NCBI RefSeq assembly: GCF_000802185.1
Contig: NZ_KN676113.1
Location: forward strand, 2,128,819 to 2,192,818
DNA: 64,000 nt
Reading direction: 5' to 3'
DNA from: Belnapia sp. F-4-1
GTDB taxonomy: Bacteria; Pseudomonadota; Alphaproteobacteria; Acetobacterales; Acetobacteraceae
This document shows, one piece after another, positions 29,523-37,632 of this stretch (within the stretch, counting starts at the first letter, position 1; each line of letters begins with the position of its first letter). Under the pieces are notes generated by a model. The model saw only the letters and a list, made by a program, of their open reading frames with translations. It had not been told where the DNA came from and searched no databases. Made by a program: the position numbers and the translations under genes.

Positions 29523-30083
29523 TTGGCTAACTTTTACGAAACCTTTTCCAATGGCGTCGGCAAGCTCAATCATGCCTGGGGCAAGATCGATACCAGCGTT
29601 GCCGGACAGGTCACGCTCACCGGCAATGCGGGCATAATGCAGTGGCCGACGGGCGCGAGCGCCGGCAACGGCTACGGGCATTACGAGGTCGTCGCGGCGC
29701 TGAAGGGCAACCAGGCGGGCTCCGCCGTCATGCTCTGGCCGGGCAACGACAAGTGGCCGGGCACCGAGATGGACCTCGCCGAGATCCACAACGGCCGGGC
29801 CTACGGCACCGCGCACCACAAGACCGCCACCGGCGGCGACGGCTACCGCACCGTGACCTATGACGGCCTCGACGAGAGCAAGCCGCACAAGTACTCGCTC
29901 GACTGGACGCCGAACAAGCTCGTCTTCAAGGTCGATGGCCATACCTATGGCACCATCACCAAGAATGTCGGCAAGGACTTCGAGCATGGTGGCGTGGATG
30001 CCGTCTTCGGCATGCTGAACAACAACCCCAACACCTCGCTCACGGTCTACGAGGTCAGCTACACCGACACCTGGATCGGCTGA
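29523..30083 (+). CDS. Family 16 glycoside hydrolase
   Basis: This 186-residue single-domain GH16 enzyme would hydrolyse beta-1,3/1,4-glucans or related polysaccharides. The catalytic motif E82-M-D-L-A-E87 (nucleophile and acid/base) is intact, and the FKVDGHTYGTI and SLDWTPNKLVF strands fit the jelly-roll fold. The domain resembles that of ExsH-type endo-glycanases. No N-terminal signal peptide is visible and no secretion genes adjoin, so how it leaves the cell (if it does) is unclear. It starts with TTG at 29523 behind a GGAGGG/GGAG site. The leader is noticeably AT-richer than the rest of the window. Confidence 0.82.
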   Translation: MANFYETFSNGVGKLNHAWGKIDTSVAGQVTLTGNAGIMQWPTGASAGNGYGHYEVVAALKGNQAGSAVMLWPGNDKWPGTEMDLAEIHNGRAYGTAHHKTATGGDGYRTVTYDGLDESKPHKYSLDWTPNKLVFKVDGHTYGTITKNVGKDFEHGGVDAVFGMLNNNPNTSLTVYEVSYTDTWIG

Positions 30084-30106
30084 GCAGGCAACCGGGAAGC
30101 CACGCT

Positions 30107-30131
30107 GGGGGCAATCGCCGAGGTTGCCCCC
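30107..30131 (+). terminator. Hairpin after the GH16 gene
   Basis: An 8-bp perfect stem (GGGGGCAA, 30107-30114; TTGCCCCC, 30124-30131) with a 9-nt loop begins 24 bases after the GH16 stop. Only a GTT follows, so it is a T-poor terminator candidate that would insulate dnaB. Confidence 0.5.
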
Positions 30132-30132
30132 G

Positions 30133-30160
30133 TTATCCACAGCCATCCCCATGATCCACA
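30133..30160 (+). promoter_or_regulatory. DnaA-box-like pair upstream of dnaB
   Basis: TTATCCACA at 30133-30141 is a perfect consensus DnaA box. TGATCCACA at 30152-30160, in the same orientation 19 bp on, differs by one base. They lie 28-55 bp before the dnaB start, where a promoter is expected. DnaA control of dnaB is inference. Confidence 0.5.
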
Positions 30161-30187
30161 GGCGGCTGACTGGGCTAGACTGGCGTC

Positions 30188-31714
30188 ATGAACACCATGG
30201 ACCCGTCCGCCCCATTCGCCGGCCTCGATGGCGGCATGCTGGGCCTCTCGCAGAGGCTGCCGCCCTCCAACCTCCAGGCGGAACAAGCGCTGCTCGGCGC
30301 CCTGCTGGCCAACAACAAGGCCTATGAACGGGTTTCCGAATTCCTCGCTCCGGAGCATTTCGCCGATGCGGTCCATGGCCGCATCTTCCGCGCCATCCAG
30401 CGGCGGATCGAGGCGGGCCAGCTCGCCGATGTCGTGACCCTCAGGCCGGAATTCGAGCATTCCGGCCTGCTCGACGAGGTCGGCGGCCCGGCCTACCTCG
30501 CCCAGCTCCTTTCGGCCATGATCGGGATCATCAACGCCGGCGAATACGGCCGGATGATCCACGACGCCTGGCTGCGCCGCCAGCTGGTGGATGTGGGCGA
30601 GGAAGTGGTGAACCGCGCCTATGGCGCCGAGGCGGAGCTCGATGCCAAGGCGCAGCTCGAGGCGGCCGAGCAGCGCCTCTTCGACCTTGCCAAGGATGGC
30701 GGCTCCGAGGGCGGATTCGTCACCTTCGAGCGGGCGCTGACGGACGCGGTGCTGGCCGCCGAGCGGGCCTTCTCGACGCCCGGCGGCGTCTCCGGCCTGT
30801 CCTCCGGCCTGCGCGACCTCGACTCGAAGACCGGCGGTCTGCATGGCTCGGATTTGCTGATCCTCGCCGGGCGGCCGGGCATGGGCAAGACGGCGCTCGC
30901 CACCAAGGTCGCCTTCGGCGCCGCCCAGGCCCTGGTGCGGGAAGCACGGGAGAAGGGCCCCGACGTCCAGCCGCGCGGCACCGTCGCCATCTTCTCGCTG
31001 GAAATGAGCGCCGATCAGCTGGCGACTCGCCTGCTGTCGGAGGCCTCGCGCATCTCGGGCGACAAGATCCGCCGCGGCGACATCTCCCAGCGCGACTTCG
31101 ACCGCTTCGTCGAGGTGAGCCGCGAGCTGGCCACCCTGCCGCTGGTCATCGACGACACGCCGGCCATCACCATCTCGGCGCTCCGCACCCGCTGCCGCCG
31201 GCTGAAGCGGACGCGGGGGCTCGAGTTCATCGTCGTCGACTACCTCCAGCTGATGCGCCCCGCGGCGGGCACGCGGCCCGAGAGCCGGGTGCTGGAGATC
31301 TCCATGATCACTCAAGGGCTCAAGGCCATCGCCAAGGAGTTGTCCGTCCCGGTGATGGCGCTGTCCCAGCTTTCCCGCGCCGTCGAGCAGCGCGAGGACA
31401 AGCGGCCGCAGCTCTCCGACCTCCGCGAATCCGGCTCGATCGAGCAGGACGCCGACATGGTCATGTTCGTCTACCGCGACGAATACTACCTGCAGCAGCG
31501 CCAGCCGAAGGATGTCGGCTTCGAGAAGGCGGACGACTTCGGCGAGGCCACCGCGAAGTGGCAGCAGGAGATGGAGCGCGTCCACAACCGCGCCGACCTC
31601 ATCATCGCCAAGCAGCGCCACGGCCCGACCGGTACCATTCCGCTCTTCTTCGAGGCGGAGTTCACCCGCTTCGGCGACCTGGACCAGGCGCATATCGGCC
31701 ATGACGGGCACTGA
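30188..31714 (+). CDS. dnaB: Replicative DNA helicase DnaB
   Basis: This 508-residue hexameric helicase unwinds DNA ahead of the replisome. The N-terminal primase-interacting domain covers residues 25-130 (LPPSNLQAEQALLGALL). Walker A GRPGMGKT is at 228-235, and IFSLEMSADQLATRLL, FIVVDYLQLM (Walker B) and the LSQLSRAVEQREDKRPQLSD arginine-finger region are intact. Length and motifs are normal and no intein is present. Its end overlaps alr by 14 bp, starting a four-gene overlapping chain. Confidence 0.97.
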   Translation: MNTMDPSAPFAGLDGGMLGLSQRLPPSNLQAEQALLGALLANNKAYERVSEFLAPEHFADAVHGRIFRAIQRRIEAGQLADVVTLRPEFEHSGLLDEVGGPAYLAQLLSAMIGIINAGEYGRMIHDAWLRRQLVDVGEEVVNRAYGAEAELDAKAQLEAAEQRLFDLAKDGGSEGGFVTFERALTDAVLAAERAFSTPGGVSGLSSGLRDLDSKTGGLHGSDLLILAGRPGMGKTALATKVAFGAAQALVREAREKGPDVQPRGTVAIFSLEMSADQLATRLLSEASRISGDKIRRGDISQRDFDRFVEVSRELATLPLVIDDTPAITISALRTRCRRLKRTRGLEFIVVDYLQLMRPAAGTRPESRVLEISMITQGLKAIAKELSVPVMALSQLSRAVEQREDKRPQLSDLRESGSIEQDADMVMFVYRDEYYLQQRQPKDVGFEKADDFGEATAKWQQEMERVHNRADLIIAKQRHGPTGTIPLFFEAEFTRFGDLDQAHIGHDGH

Positions 31715-32777
31715 GGGCGTCCTCGTCATCGACCTCGGCGCAGTGGCGGCGAATTGGCGGCAGCTTGCCGCGGCGGCGCCAGGGGCTGTCGGCGCGGCGG
31801 TGAAGGCGGATGGCTACGGCCTCGGCGCCGTGCCGGTGGCCCGCGCGCTGCTCGCCGCCGGGTGCCGGCATTTCTTCGTCGCCCACCTGTCCGAGGGCGT
31901 GGCGGTGCGGGAGGCGGTCGGGCCGGGGCCGATGGTCGCCGTGCTGAACGGCTTCCCGCCCGGGATCGCGGGCGCCGAGGGGCTGGTGCCGGTGCTGAAC
32001 GGGCTGCCGGATGTCGCGGCCTGGACGGCGGCCGCGCGGCAGGCCGGGCGGGCGCTGCCCGCCCTTCTGCATGTCGATACGGGGATGGCGCGGCTCGGCC
32101 TCGATGCCGGGGAGCTGGAGCGGGTGGCGGAGGATCACGGGCTGCTGGCCGGCCTCGACCTCCTGTATGTGATGACGCATCTGGCCTGCGCCGATGCGCC
32201 GGCGCATCGGCTGAACGCGGAGCAGGCCCGGCGCTTCGGGGCAGCCTGCGCGCGGCTGCCGGCGGTGCCGCGGAGCTTCGCCAACTCCTCCGGGCTCTTC
32301 CTCGGGCCGGATTTCGCCAGCGACCTCGGCCGGCCGGGCTGCGCCCTCTACGGCATCAACCCGACCCCGGGGCGGCCCAACCCGATGCGGCAGGCCGCCA
32401 GGCTGGAGGCGCCGATCCTGCAGGTGCGGGAGATTCCGGCCGGGGCGGCGGTGGGTTATGGGGCGAGCTGGGTGGCGTCGCGCCCCTCGCGGATTGCCAC
32501 GGTTGCCGCCGGCTATGCGGATGGCTACCTTCGCGCCCTCTCAGGGCGGGCCACCGGCATCCTTGCCGGCCGGTCCGTGCCCCTGGTTGGCCGGGTGTCC
32601 ATGGATCTGATTACCTTCGATGTGACGGATGTGCCGCTGCCTGCGCCGGGCGACCGGATCGGGCTGATCGGCCCTGGCCAGACGCCAGATGACCTGGCGG
32701 CGGCGGCCGGCACCATCGGCTACGAGATCCTGACCTCGCTCGGCGCCCGCTACCGCCGTGACTATACCGGCGCCTGA
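31701..32777 (+). CDS. alr: Alanine racemase
   Basis: This 358-residue PLP enzyme interconverts L- and D-alanine for peptidoglycan. The cofactor lysine is K35 in AAVKADGYGLGA. HVDTGMARLGL and the catalytic-tyrosine region VGYGASW, then RVSMDL, follow the family. It begins inside the end of dnaB (14 bp overlap), an arrangement common in alphaproteobacteria, and its stop overlaps mlaE as TGATG. Expression is therefore tied to dnaB unless internal promoters exist. Confidence 0.95.
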   Translation: MTGTEGVLVIDLGAVAANWRQLAAAAPGAVGAAVKADGYGLGAVPVARALLAAGCRHFFVAHLSEGVAVREAVGPGPMVAVLNGFPPGIAGAEGLVPVLNGLPDVAAWTAAARQAGRALPALLHVDTGMARLGLDAGELERVAEDHGLLAGLDLLYVMTHLACADAPAHRLNAEQARRFGAACARLPAVPRSFANSSGLFLGPDFASDLGRPGCALYGINPTPGRPNPMRQAARLEAPILQVREIPAGAAVGYGASWVASRPSRIATVAAGYADGYLRALSGRATGILAGRSVPLVGRVSMDLITFDVTDVPLPAPGDRIGLIGPGQTPDDLAAAAGTIGYEILTSLGARYRRDYTGA

Positions 32778-33565
32778 TGGCGGCTATCCTGCTCGATCCG
32801 CTGGCGGCCATTGGCCGCGCGACGCTCGGCGCTTGCCGGGCGGTCGGCGATGTCGCCCTCTTCGCACTCGAAGGGGTGAGCCATCTGGTGCGGCCGCCCT
32901 TCTACGGGCGGTTGTTCTGGCGGGCCTTCCTCGAGGTTGCCTGGTTCTCGCTGCCGGTCGTGGCGCTGACCGCGGTCTTCACCGGCATGGTCCTCGCCCT
33001 GCAAAGCTATACCGGCTTCGCCCGCTTCAACGCGCAGAGCGCCATCGCCAGCGTCGTCGTCATCTCGCTGGTGCGCGAACTCGGGCCGGTGCTGGCGGCG
33101 CTGATGGTCGCCGGGCGCATCGGCGCCAGCTTCGCCGCCGAGATCGGCACCATGCGCGTCACCGACCAGATCGACGCGCTGACCACGCTCTCGACCAATC
33201 CGATGAAATACCTGGTGGCGCCGCGGCTGCTGGCGGCGACGCTGGCACTGCCGTTGCTGGTGCTCGTCGCCGACGTGCTTGGGGTGATGGGCGGCTGGCT
33301 GATCGGCACGCTGAAGCTCGGCTTCGTCTCGGCCGCCTACCTGAAATCGACCTTCGACTTCCTCCAGACCGGGGACGTGATCTCGGGGCTCGTCAAGGCG
33401 GCCGCCTTCGGCTTCATCATCGCGCTGATGGGGACCTGGTGCGGCTACCGCAGCAAGGGCGGCGCGCAGGGCGTGGGCGGGGCGACGACGGCGGCGGTGG
33501 TTGCCTCCTCCATCCTCATTCTGGCGCTGGACTACGTGCTGACCGAGATCTTCTTCGCGCAATGA
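32777..33565 (+). CDS. mlaE: MlaE-family lipid ABC transporter permease
   Basis: This 262-residue inner-membrane permease belongs to the Mla/Ttg2/TGD1 system that moves phospholipids between inner and outer membranes. About five hydrophobic helices are present. The signature region is FTGMVLALQSY and then RELGPVLAALMVAGRIGASFAAEIGTMRVTDQIDAL, the conserved coupling segment of the family. It is overlapped by alr (TGATG) and overlaps mlaF (ATGA). The MlaD and MlaC partners are not found next to it. Confidence 0.92.
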   Translation: MAAILLDPLAAIGRATLGACRAVGDVALFALEGVSHLVRPPFYGRLFWRAFLEVAWFSLPVVALTAVFTGMVLALQSYTGFARFNAQSAIASVVVISLVRELGPVLAALMVAGRIGASFAAEIGTMRVTDQIDALTTLSTNPMKYLVAPRLLAATLALPLLVLVADVLGVMGGWLIGTLKLGFVSAAYLKSTFDFLQTGDVISGLVKAAAFGFIIALMGTWCGYRSKGGAQGVGGATTAAVVASSILILALDYVLTEIFFAQ

Positions 33566-34404
33566 GCAACGGATCCGATGACCGCATGGCGCAGGCGGGG
33601 CCGGGCACCGCGGGCCTGAACCGGTCCGCCCTGACCAGCACTCCGAAAATCCGCATGCGCGGCGTGAGGAAGGCCTTCGGGCCGAAGCGCGTGCTGGACG
33701 GCGTCGATCTCGACGTGGCGGCGGGGCAGGGGGTCGTCATCCTCGGCGGCTCCGGCTCCGGCAAGTCGGTGACCATCAAATGCATCCTCGGGCTGATCAC
33801 GCCGGACGAGGGCGTGATCGAGATCGACGGCGTCGACGTGCTGCGGCTGCCGCGGCGGGAGCGCGAGGCGCTTGGCGACCGCATCGGCATGCTGTTCCAG
33901 AACGGCGCGCTCTTCGACAGCCTGCCGGTCTGGGAAAACGTCTGCTTCAAGCTGCTGGCGCAGAACCGCATCACCCGCGCCAAGGCGCGCGACCGGGCGG
34001 TGGAGGTTCTGGCCCAGGTGGGGCTGGCCGAGACGGTCGGCGACCTCTCGCCGGCGGAGCTCTCGGGCGGCATGCAGAAGCGCGTGGCGCTGGCGCGGGC
34101 CATCGCCGCGCAGCCGGACATCATCTTCTTCGACGAGCCGACCACGGGGCTCGACCCGATCATGGGCGCCGTCATCGACGGGCTGATCGTCGACTGCGTG
34201 AAGCGCCTCGGCGCGACGGCGGTCTCCATCACCCACGACATGGCCAGCGCGCGGCGCATCGGCGAGACGGCCGCGATGATCCACAAGGGCCGCATCGTCT
34301 GGACCGGCCCGGCCGGCAATCTCGGTCATAGCGGCAATGCGATGGTCGACCAGTTCGCCAATGGCGAGCGCGAGGGCCCGATCCAGATGGAGCTGCGCCG
34401 GTAA
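33562..34404 (+). CDS. mlaF: MlaF-family lipid ABC transporter ATPase
   Basis: This 280-residue ATPase is the partner of the MlaE permease. Walker A GGSGSGKS is at 62-69, the Q-loop is in MLFQNGALFDSL, the signature is LSGGMQKR, Walker B is IIFFDEPTTGLDP and the switch histidine is in SITHDM. The FQNGALFDSL segment is characteristic of Mla-type ATPases. It overlaps mlaE by ATGA. No mlaD follows; the next gene is a small protein behind a hairpin, so the MCE-domain subunit must be elsewhere or absent. Confidence 0.92.
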   Translation: MSNGSDDRMAQAGPGTAGLNRSALTSTPKIRMRGVRKAFGPKRVLDGVDLDVAAGQGVVILGGSGSGKSVTIKCILGLITPDEGVIEIDGVDVLRLPRREREALGDRIGMLFQNGALFDSLPVWENVCFKLLAQNRITRAKARDRAVEVLAQVGLAETVGDLSPAELSGGMQKRVALARAIAAQPDIIFFDEPTTGLDPIMGAVIDGLIVDCVKRLGATAVSITHDMASARRIGETAAMIHKGRIVWTGPAGNLGHSGNAMVDQFANGEREGPIQMELRR

Positions 34405-34439
34405 GCGCCCTGGACACGGCCTCAGCCGCAGGCGTTCAC

Positions 34440-34457
34440 TCCTCCCACACGGGAGGA
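34440..34457 (+). promoter_or_regulatory. Hairpin masking the Shine-Dalgarno of the next gene
   Basis: TCCTCCC (34440-34446), ACAC loop, GGGAGGA (34451-34457) form a perfect 7-bp stem whose 3' arm is the near-perfect ribosome-binding site of the 69-residue gene, eight bases before its ATG. In mRNA it could block initiation until melted or bound. The structure is seen; the regulation is inferred. Confidence 0.5.
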
Positions 34458-34465
34458 ACCAAGCC

Positions 34466-34675
34466 ATGACCCCCACCGAGCGCGAGCAGGTGAAATCCGA
34501 CCTGCAGGCCTATGTCGCCCGGCACGGCCTCAGCATCCACGACCTCGCCGCGCAGATGAAGTCGAGCGGCCGCAAGGTCGATGCCAAGATCCTGCACCGC
34601 TTCCTCGACCGCGGCCTGCTGGTCGACGACACCGTGCTCGCCGTCTATCGCGGCTTCGTCGACAACCCCGCCTGA
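34466..34675 (+). CDS. Small HTH-like protein of unknown function
   Basis: This 69-residue protein is charged and probably all-helical. The segment GLSIHDLAAQMKSSGRKV followed by KILHRFLDRGLL has the spacing of a lambda-repressor-like helix-turn-helix, so DNA binding is possible but unproven. I do not recognise the family. The ribosome site GGGAGGA is excellent but sits inside a hairpin with the preceding TCCTCCC. The gene lies 61 bp after mlaF and 112 bp before the solute-binding protein. G/C-rich codon use supports it as real coding sequence. Confidence 0.6.
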   Translation: MTPTEREQVKSDLQAYVARHGLSIHDLAAQMKSSGRKVDAKILHRFLDRGLLVDDTVLAVYRGFVDNPA

Positions 34676-34787
34676 GCATCGCCGCCGCTTTTCCTCGCTT
34701 TCCGCTCCCGGCATGACGCATCCTCCCCGTGCCGGGCGGCGCCCCGGGCGTCGCCGCGGCCAAGGCTTCGCTTGGGAGGAACAAAGC

Positions 34788-36110
34788 ATGCACAACCTGA
34801 CCCGCAGGGCGACGCTTGCCCTCGGCGCCGCCGCGCTCGCCGGCCCGGCACTCGGTCAATCCGCCATCCCTCGCCGCGACGTCACGCCGCCGCGCCTGCC
34901 GCCGGAGCAGGGGGCGAGCCTCCGCATCATCCGCCCCTCGCGCTTCGTCGAGCCGGACGAGGTGATCTTCCGCCGCAACGCCCAGGCCTTCCAGGACCGC
35001 TACAATATCCCCGTCCGCATCGACTTCGTCGGCTGGGAGGATATCCGCCCGCAGACCGCGGTCGTCGCCAATACCGGCAGCGGGCCGGACATCGTCATCG
35101 GCTGGGCCGACGACCCGCATATCTACCAGGACAAGGTCATCGAGGTCTCCGACATCGCCGAGTATCTCGGCCAGCGCTATGGCGGCTGGATGTTCCTCGC
35201 CGAGAAATACGGCAAGAAGGACCGCTCCCAGACGTGGCTCGGCCTGCCGATCGGCGGGAATATCGGCCCGGCCAATTACCGCATCTCCGCGCTGAAGCAG
35301 GCCGGGTTCGACGCCGTCCCGCAGGACCATGCGGGCTTCCTCAAGCTCTGCCAGGCGCTGCGCCAGGCCGGCAAGCCGGCGGGCTTCGCCCTCGGCAACG
35401 CGGTCGGCGACGGCAACGGCTTCGCCAACTGGCTGCTCTGGTCGCATGGCGCCATGCTGGTCGATGAGGACGGCAAGATCGCCATCAACAGCCGCGAGAC
35501 CGTCAATGCGCTGACCTACCTGAAGGAGCTCTACCCGACCTTCGTCAACGGCACGCTCTCCTGGTCCGACACCTCCAACAACCGGGCCTTCTCGGCGCAG
35601 GAAATCTGGCTGACGGCCAACGGCGTCTCGCTCTACTTCGCCGTCAAGAACGACCCGAACACGCGCCCCATCGCCGAGGACATGAACCATGCGCTGATGC
35701 CGCGCGGCCTCGCCAGCGCGCCGCCGCACTCGGCGACGGTGATGAACGCGATGATCTTCCGGCACACGCGCTACCCGAACGCCGCCAAGACCTTCCTCGC
35801 CTTCATGATGGAGGCTGAGCAGTACGACCCGTGGCTGCTCGGCTGCCTCGGCTACTGGGCGCATCCGCTGAACGCCTACAAGCAGAGCGCGGTCTGGACC
35901 TCCGACCCGAAGCTCGCCGTCTTCGCCGACACGATGAACATGCCTTTCTGGAGCGGCTATCGCGGCCCGATCAGCCTCGCTTCCGGCGCCGTCGCGGCGG
36001 ATTACGTGCTGATCCAGATGTGCGCCTCCGTCGCTTCCGGACAGGCGACGCCCGAGGCCGCGGCGCGCGAGGCGGAGCGCCGGGCGAAGCGGCACTACCG
36101 GAGCGGCTGA
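34788..36110 (+). CDS. ABC transporter solute-binding protein, family 1
   Basis: This 440-residue exported binding protein is of the sugar/glycerol-phosphate-like family 1. The N-terminus has a twin-arginine-like signal (NLTRRATLALGAAALAGPALGQ, cleavage near residue 23). The SGPDIVIGWADDPH and LPIGGNIGPANYR segments match the ligand-binding lobes. The ATG at 34788 has GGGAGGA six bases ahead. No permease or ATPase gene flanks it, so it is an orphan here. It either serves a transporter encoded elsewhere or has another role. The substrate is unknown. Confidence 0.8.
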   Translation: MHNLTRRATLALGAAALAGPALGQSAIPRRDVTPPRLPPEQGASLRIIRPSRFVEPDEVIFRRNAQAFQDRYNIPVRIDFVGWEDIRPQTAVVANTGSGPDIVIGWADDPHIYQDKVIEVSDIAEYLGQRYGGWMFLAEKYGKKDRSQTWLGLPIGGNIGPANYRISALKQAGFDAVPQDHAGFLKLCQALRQAGKPAGFALGNAVGDGNGFANWLLWSHGAMLVDEDGKIAINSRETVNALTYLKELYPTFVNGTLSWSDTSNNRAFSAQEIWLTANGVSLYFAVKNDPNTRPIAEDMNHALMPRGLASAPPHSATVMNAMIFRHTRYPNAAKTFLAFMMEAEQYDPWLLGCLGYWAHPLNAYKQSAVWTSDPKLAVFADTMNMPFWSGYRGPISLASGAVAADYVLIQMCASVASGQATPEAAAREAERRAKRHYRSG

Positions 36111-36139
36111 GCGGGTGGGGCGGGGTTGCGCCCGTCCCC

Positions 36140-36982
36140 TTACTCGAACACGCCGGGGCCGAGCTTCCGCTCGTAATGCTTCGAGTACTTGTCGGTGATG
36201 AGCTCGGTCTTCACTACGATGCAGACATCGGTGGTGTTGAACTGCGGGTCGAGCACCGCGCCGTCGCCGACGAAGCCGCCGAGGCGGAGATAGCCCTTGA
36301 TGAGCGGCGGCAGGTCGTTCTGCACCGCGCGGGTATCGAGCCCGGACGGGGGCAGCCGGTCCATCGGCACGTAGCGCTCGGGAAGCGCCCGGGGGCGGAG
36401 CGCCGGCGGCGCCAGATGATGGGAATGGAGATAGGTCAGCGCCGGGGCCAGGGCATCGAGATCCGTCCCCGGCAGGCTGGCGCAGCCGAACATCACGTCG
36501 ATCCGGTGGCGGAAGACATAGGCCGCGATGCCGCGCCACAGCAGTTGCAGCGTACCCCGCGTGCGATGGTTGGCACCGACGCAGGACCGGCCGAGTTCGA
36601 GGATCGGACCGGGCAGGGCGACCAGCGGGGCGATGTCGTACTCCGCCGCCGAGTAGAAACCGCCCACGGCCCGCGCCGCCTCGCGCCGGATCAGCCGGTA
36701 GGTGCCGACGACCGAGGCCGGGCCCTCGCCGAGGTCGTGGTCGATAACCAGCAGATGGTCGGCGACGGCGTCGAATGCGTCGCGGTCACGGGCGGTGGCC
36801 AGCGTCTCGGCATCGGGATGGGCGCCCATCTCCTCGTAGAAGACGCGGAAGCGCAGCGCCTGGGCGGCATCCACCTCCTCCGCCGTCTCGGCGATGCGGA
36901 CGCCGAGGTTGCCGGCGCGCAGCTCGCCGAAGCCGGTACCGGCGGGCGGCGCGGGCGCCGCCGCGAGGGGTTCGGCCCTCAT
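36140..36982 (-). CDS. GNAT-type N-acyltransferase (OlsB/hemolysin-like)
   Basis: This 280-residue acyltransferase is of the Acetyltransf_5 group, which includes OlsB (the first step of ornithine-lipid synthesis, using acyl-ACP). Family segments are QALRFRVFYEEMGA near the start, VVGTYRLIRREAA, ELGRSCVGANHRTRGTLQLLWRGIAAYV and MFGCASLPGTD. The C-terminal region LPPLIKGYLRLGGFVGDGAVLDPQFNTTDVC is also typical. Its ATG overlaps the fur stop (ATGA). An ornithine-lipid role is plausible, but no olsA is adjacent. Confidence 0.78.
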   Translation of the reverse strand: MRAEPLAAAPAPPAGTGFGELRAGNLGVRIAETAEEVDAAQALRFRVFYEEMGAHPDAETLATARDRDAFDAVADHLLVIDHDLGEGPASVVGTYRLIRREAARAVGGFYSAAEYDIAPLVALPGPILELGRSCVGANHRTRGTLQLLWRGIAAYVFRHRIDVMFGCASLPGTDLDALAPALTYLHSHHLAPPALRPRALPERYVPMDRLPPSGLDTRAVQNDLPPLIKGYLRLGGFVGDGAVLDPQFNTTDVCIVVKTELITDKYSKHYERKLGPGVFE

Positions 36983-37464
36983 ACCTCGTCCCGCGGCTTG
37001 GCCGGGCGGCCGGCAGGCGCCTGATCCTCGGGGAAGCGCCGGCCGAACAGCTCCAGCCGGTGGTCCACCAACGCGAAGCCTAGCCGCGCGGCGATCTCCT
37101 GGACGATCTCGAGGTGCCGGGGGTCGGCGAATTCGATCACCTTGCCGGTATCGACATCGATCAGGTGGTAGTGCTGGCCGCGATCCGCCTGGTCGTAGCG
37201 GGCGCGGCCGCCGCCGAAATCGCGCCGCTCGAGGATGCCCTTCTCCTCCAGCAGGCGGACGGTGCGGTAGACGGTGGCGATGGAGATGCGGCTGTCCTGC
37301 GCCACGGCGCGGCGGTACAGCTCCTCGACATCGGGGTGGTCCTCGCTCTCCGAGAGCACGCGGGCGATGAGCCGGCGCTGCCCGGTCATCTTGAGGCCGC
37401 GCTCGATGCACATCCTCTCGATGCGGGAGATGCCCTCACGGTCGGCGGAAGCGGGCGTATCCAT
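36979..37464 (-). CDS. fur: Fur-family metal-responsive repressor
   Basis: This 161-residue regulator has a winged-helix DNA-binding domain (RGLKMTGQRRLIARVLSESEDHPDVEELYRRA, then SIATVYRTVRLLEEKGI) and a metal/dimerisation domain with QHYHLIDVDTGKVIEF. The C-terminal CxxC zinc pairs of enteric Fur are absent, as in alphaproteobacterial Fur/Mur proteins, which often sense manganese. I chose the ATG at 37464; an in-frame ATG at 37518 would add 18 residues but has no ribosome site. It is coupled to the acyltransferase gene downstream. Iron versus manganese sensing is undecided. Confidence 0.87.
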   Translation of the reverse strand: MDTPASADREGISRIERMCIERGLKMTGQRRLIARVLSESEDHPDVEELYRRAVAQDSRISIATVYRTVRLLEEKGILERRDFGGGRARYDQADRGQHYHLIDVDTGKVIEFADPRHLEIVQEIAARLGFALVDHRLELFGRRFPEDQAPAGRPAKPRDEV

Positions 37465-37632
37465 GCGGCTGGCGAGTTGCCCTTCCTCTGGGGTCGCTGG
37501 GATCGGAAGGGCGACCATAGACCGATGCCGCGTCCGCGACCATGGCGGAGGCAGCCCTTGGTGCTCCCCCTGGCCCGCGAGCCCCGGAGGCTACGTCCAG
37601 GCTACTTCCAGGCCACTCCTTCTCCCGGGGCC

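Noticed and set aside
28604-30083. Genomic island or prophage remnant around the broken cfa and GH16 genes
   Set aside because: No integrase, tRNA attachment site, direct repeats or phage genes are visible; only the AT-richer leader stands out, so I report it as an observation and do not call an island.
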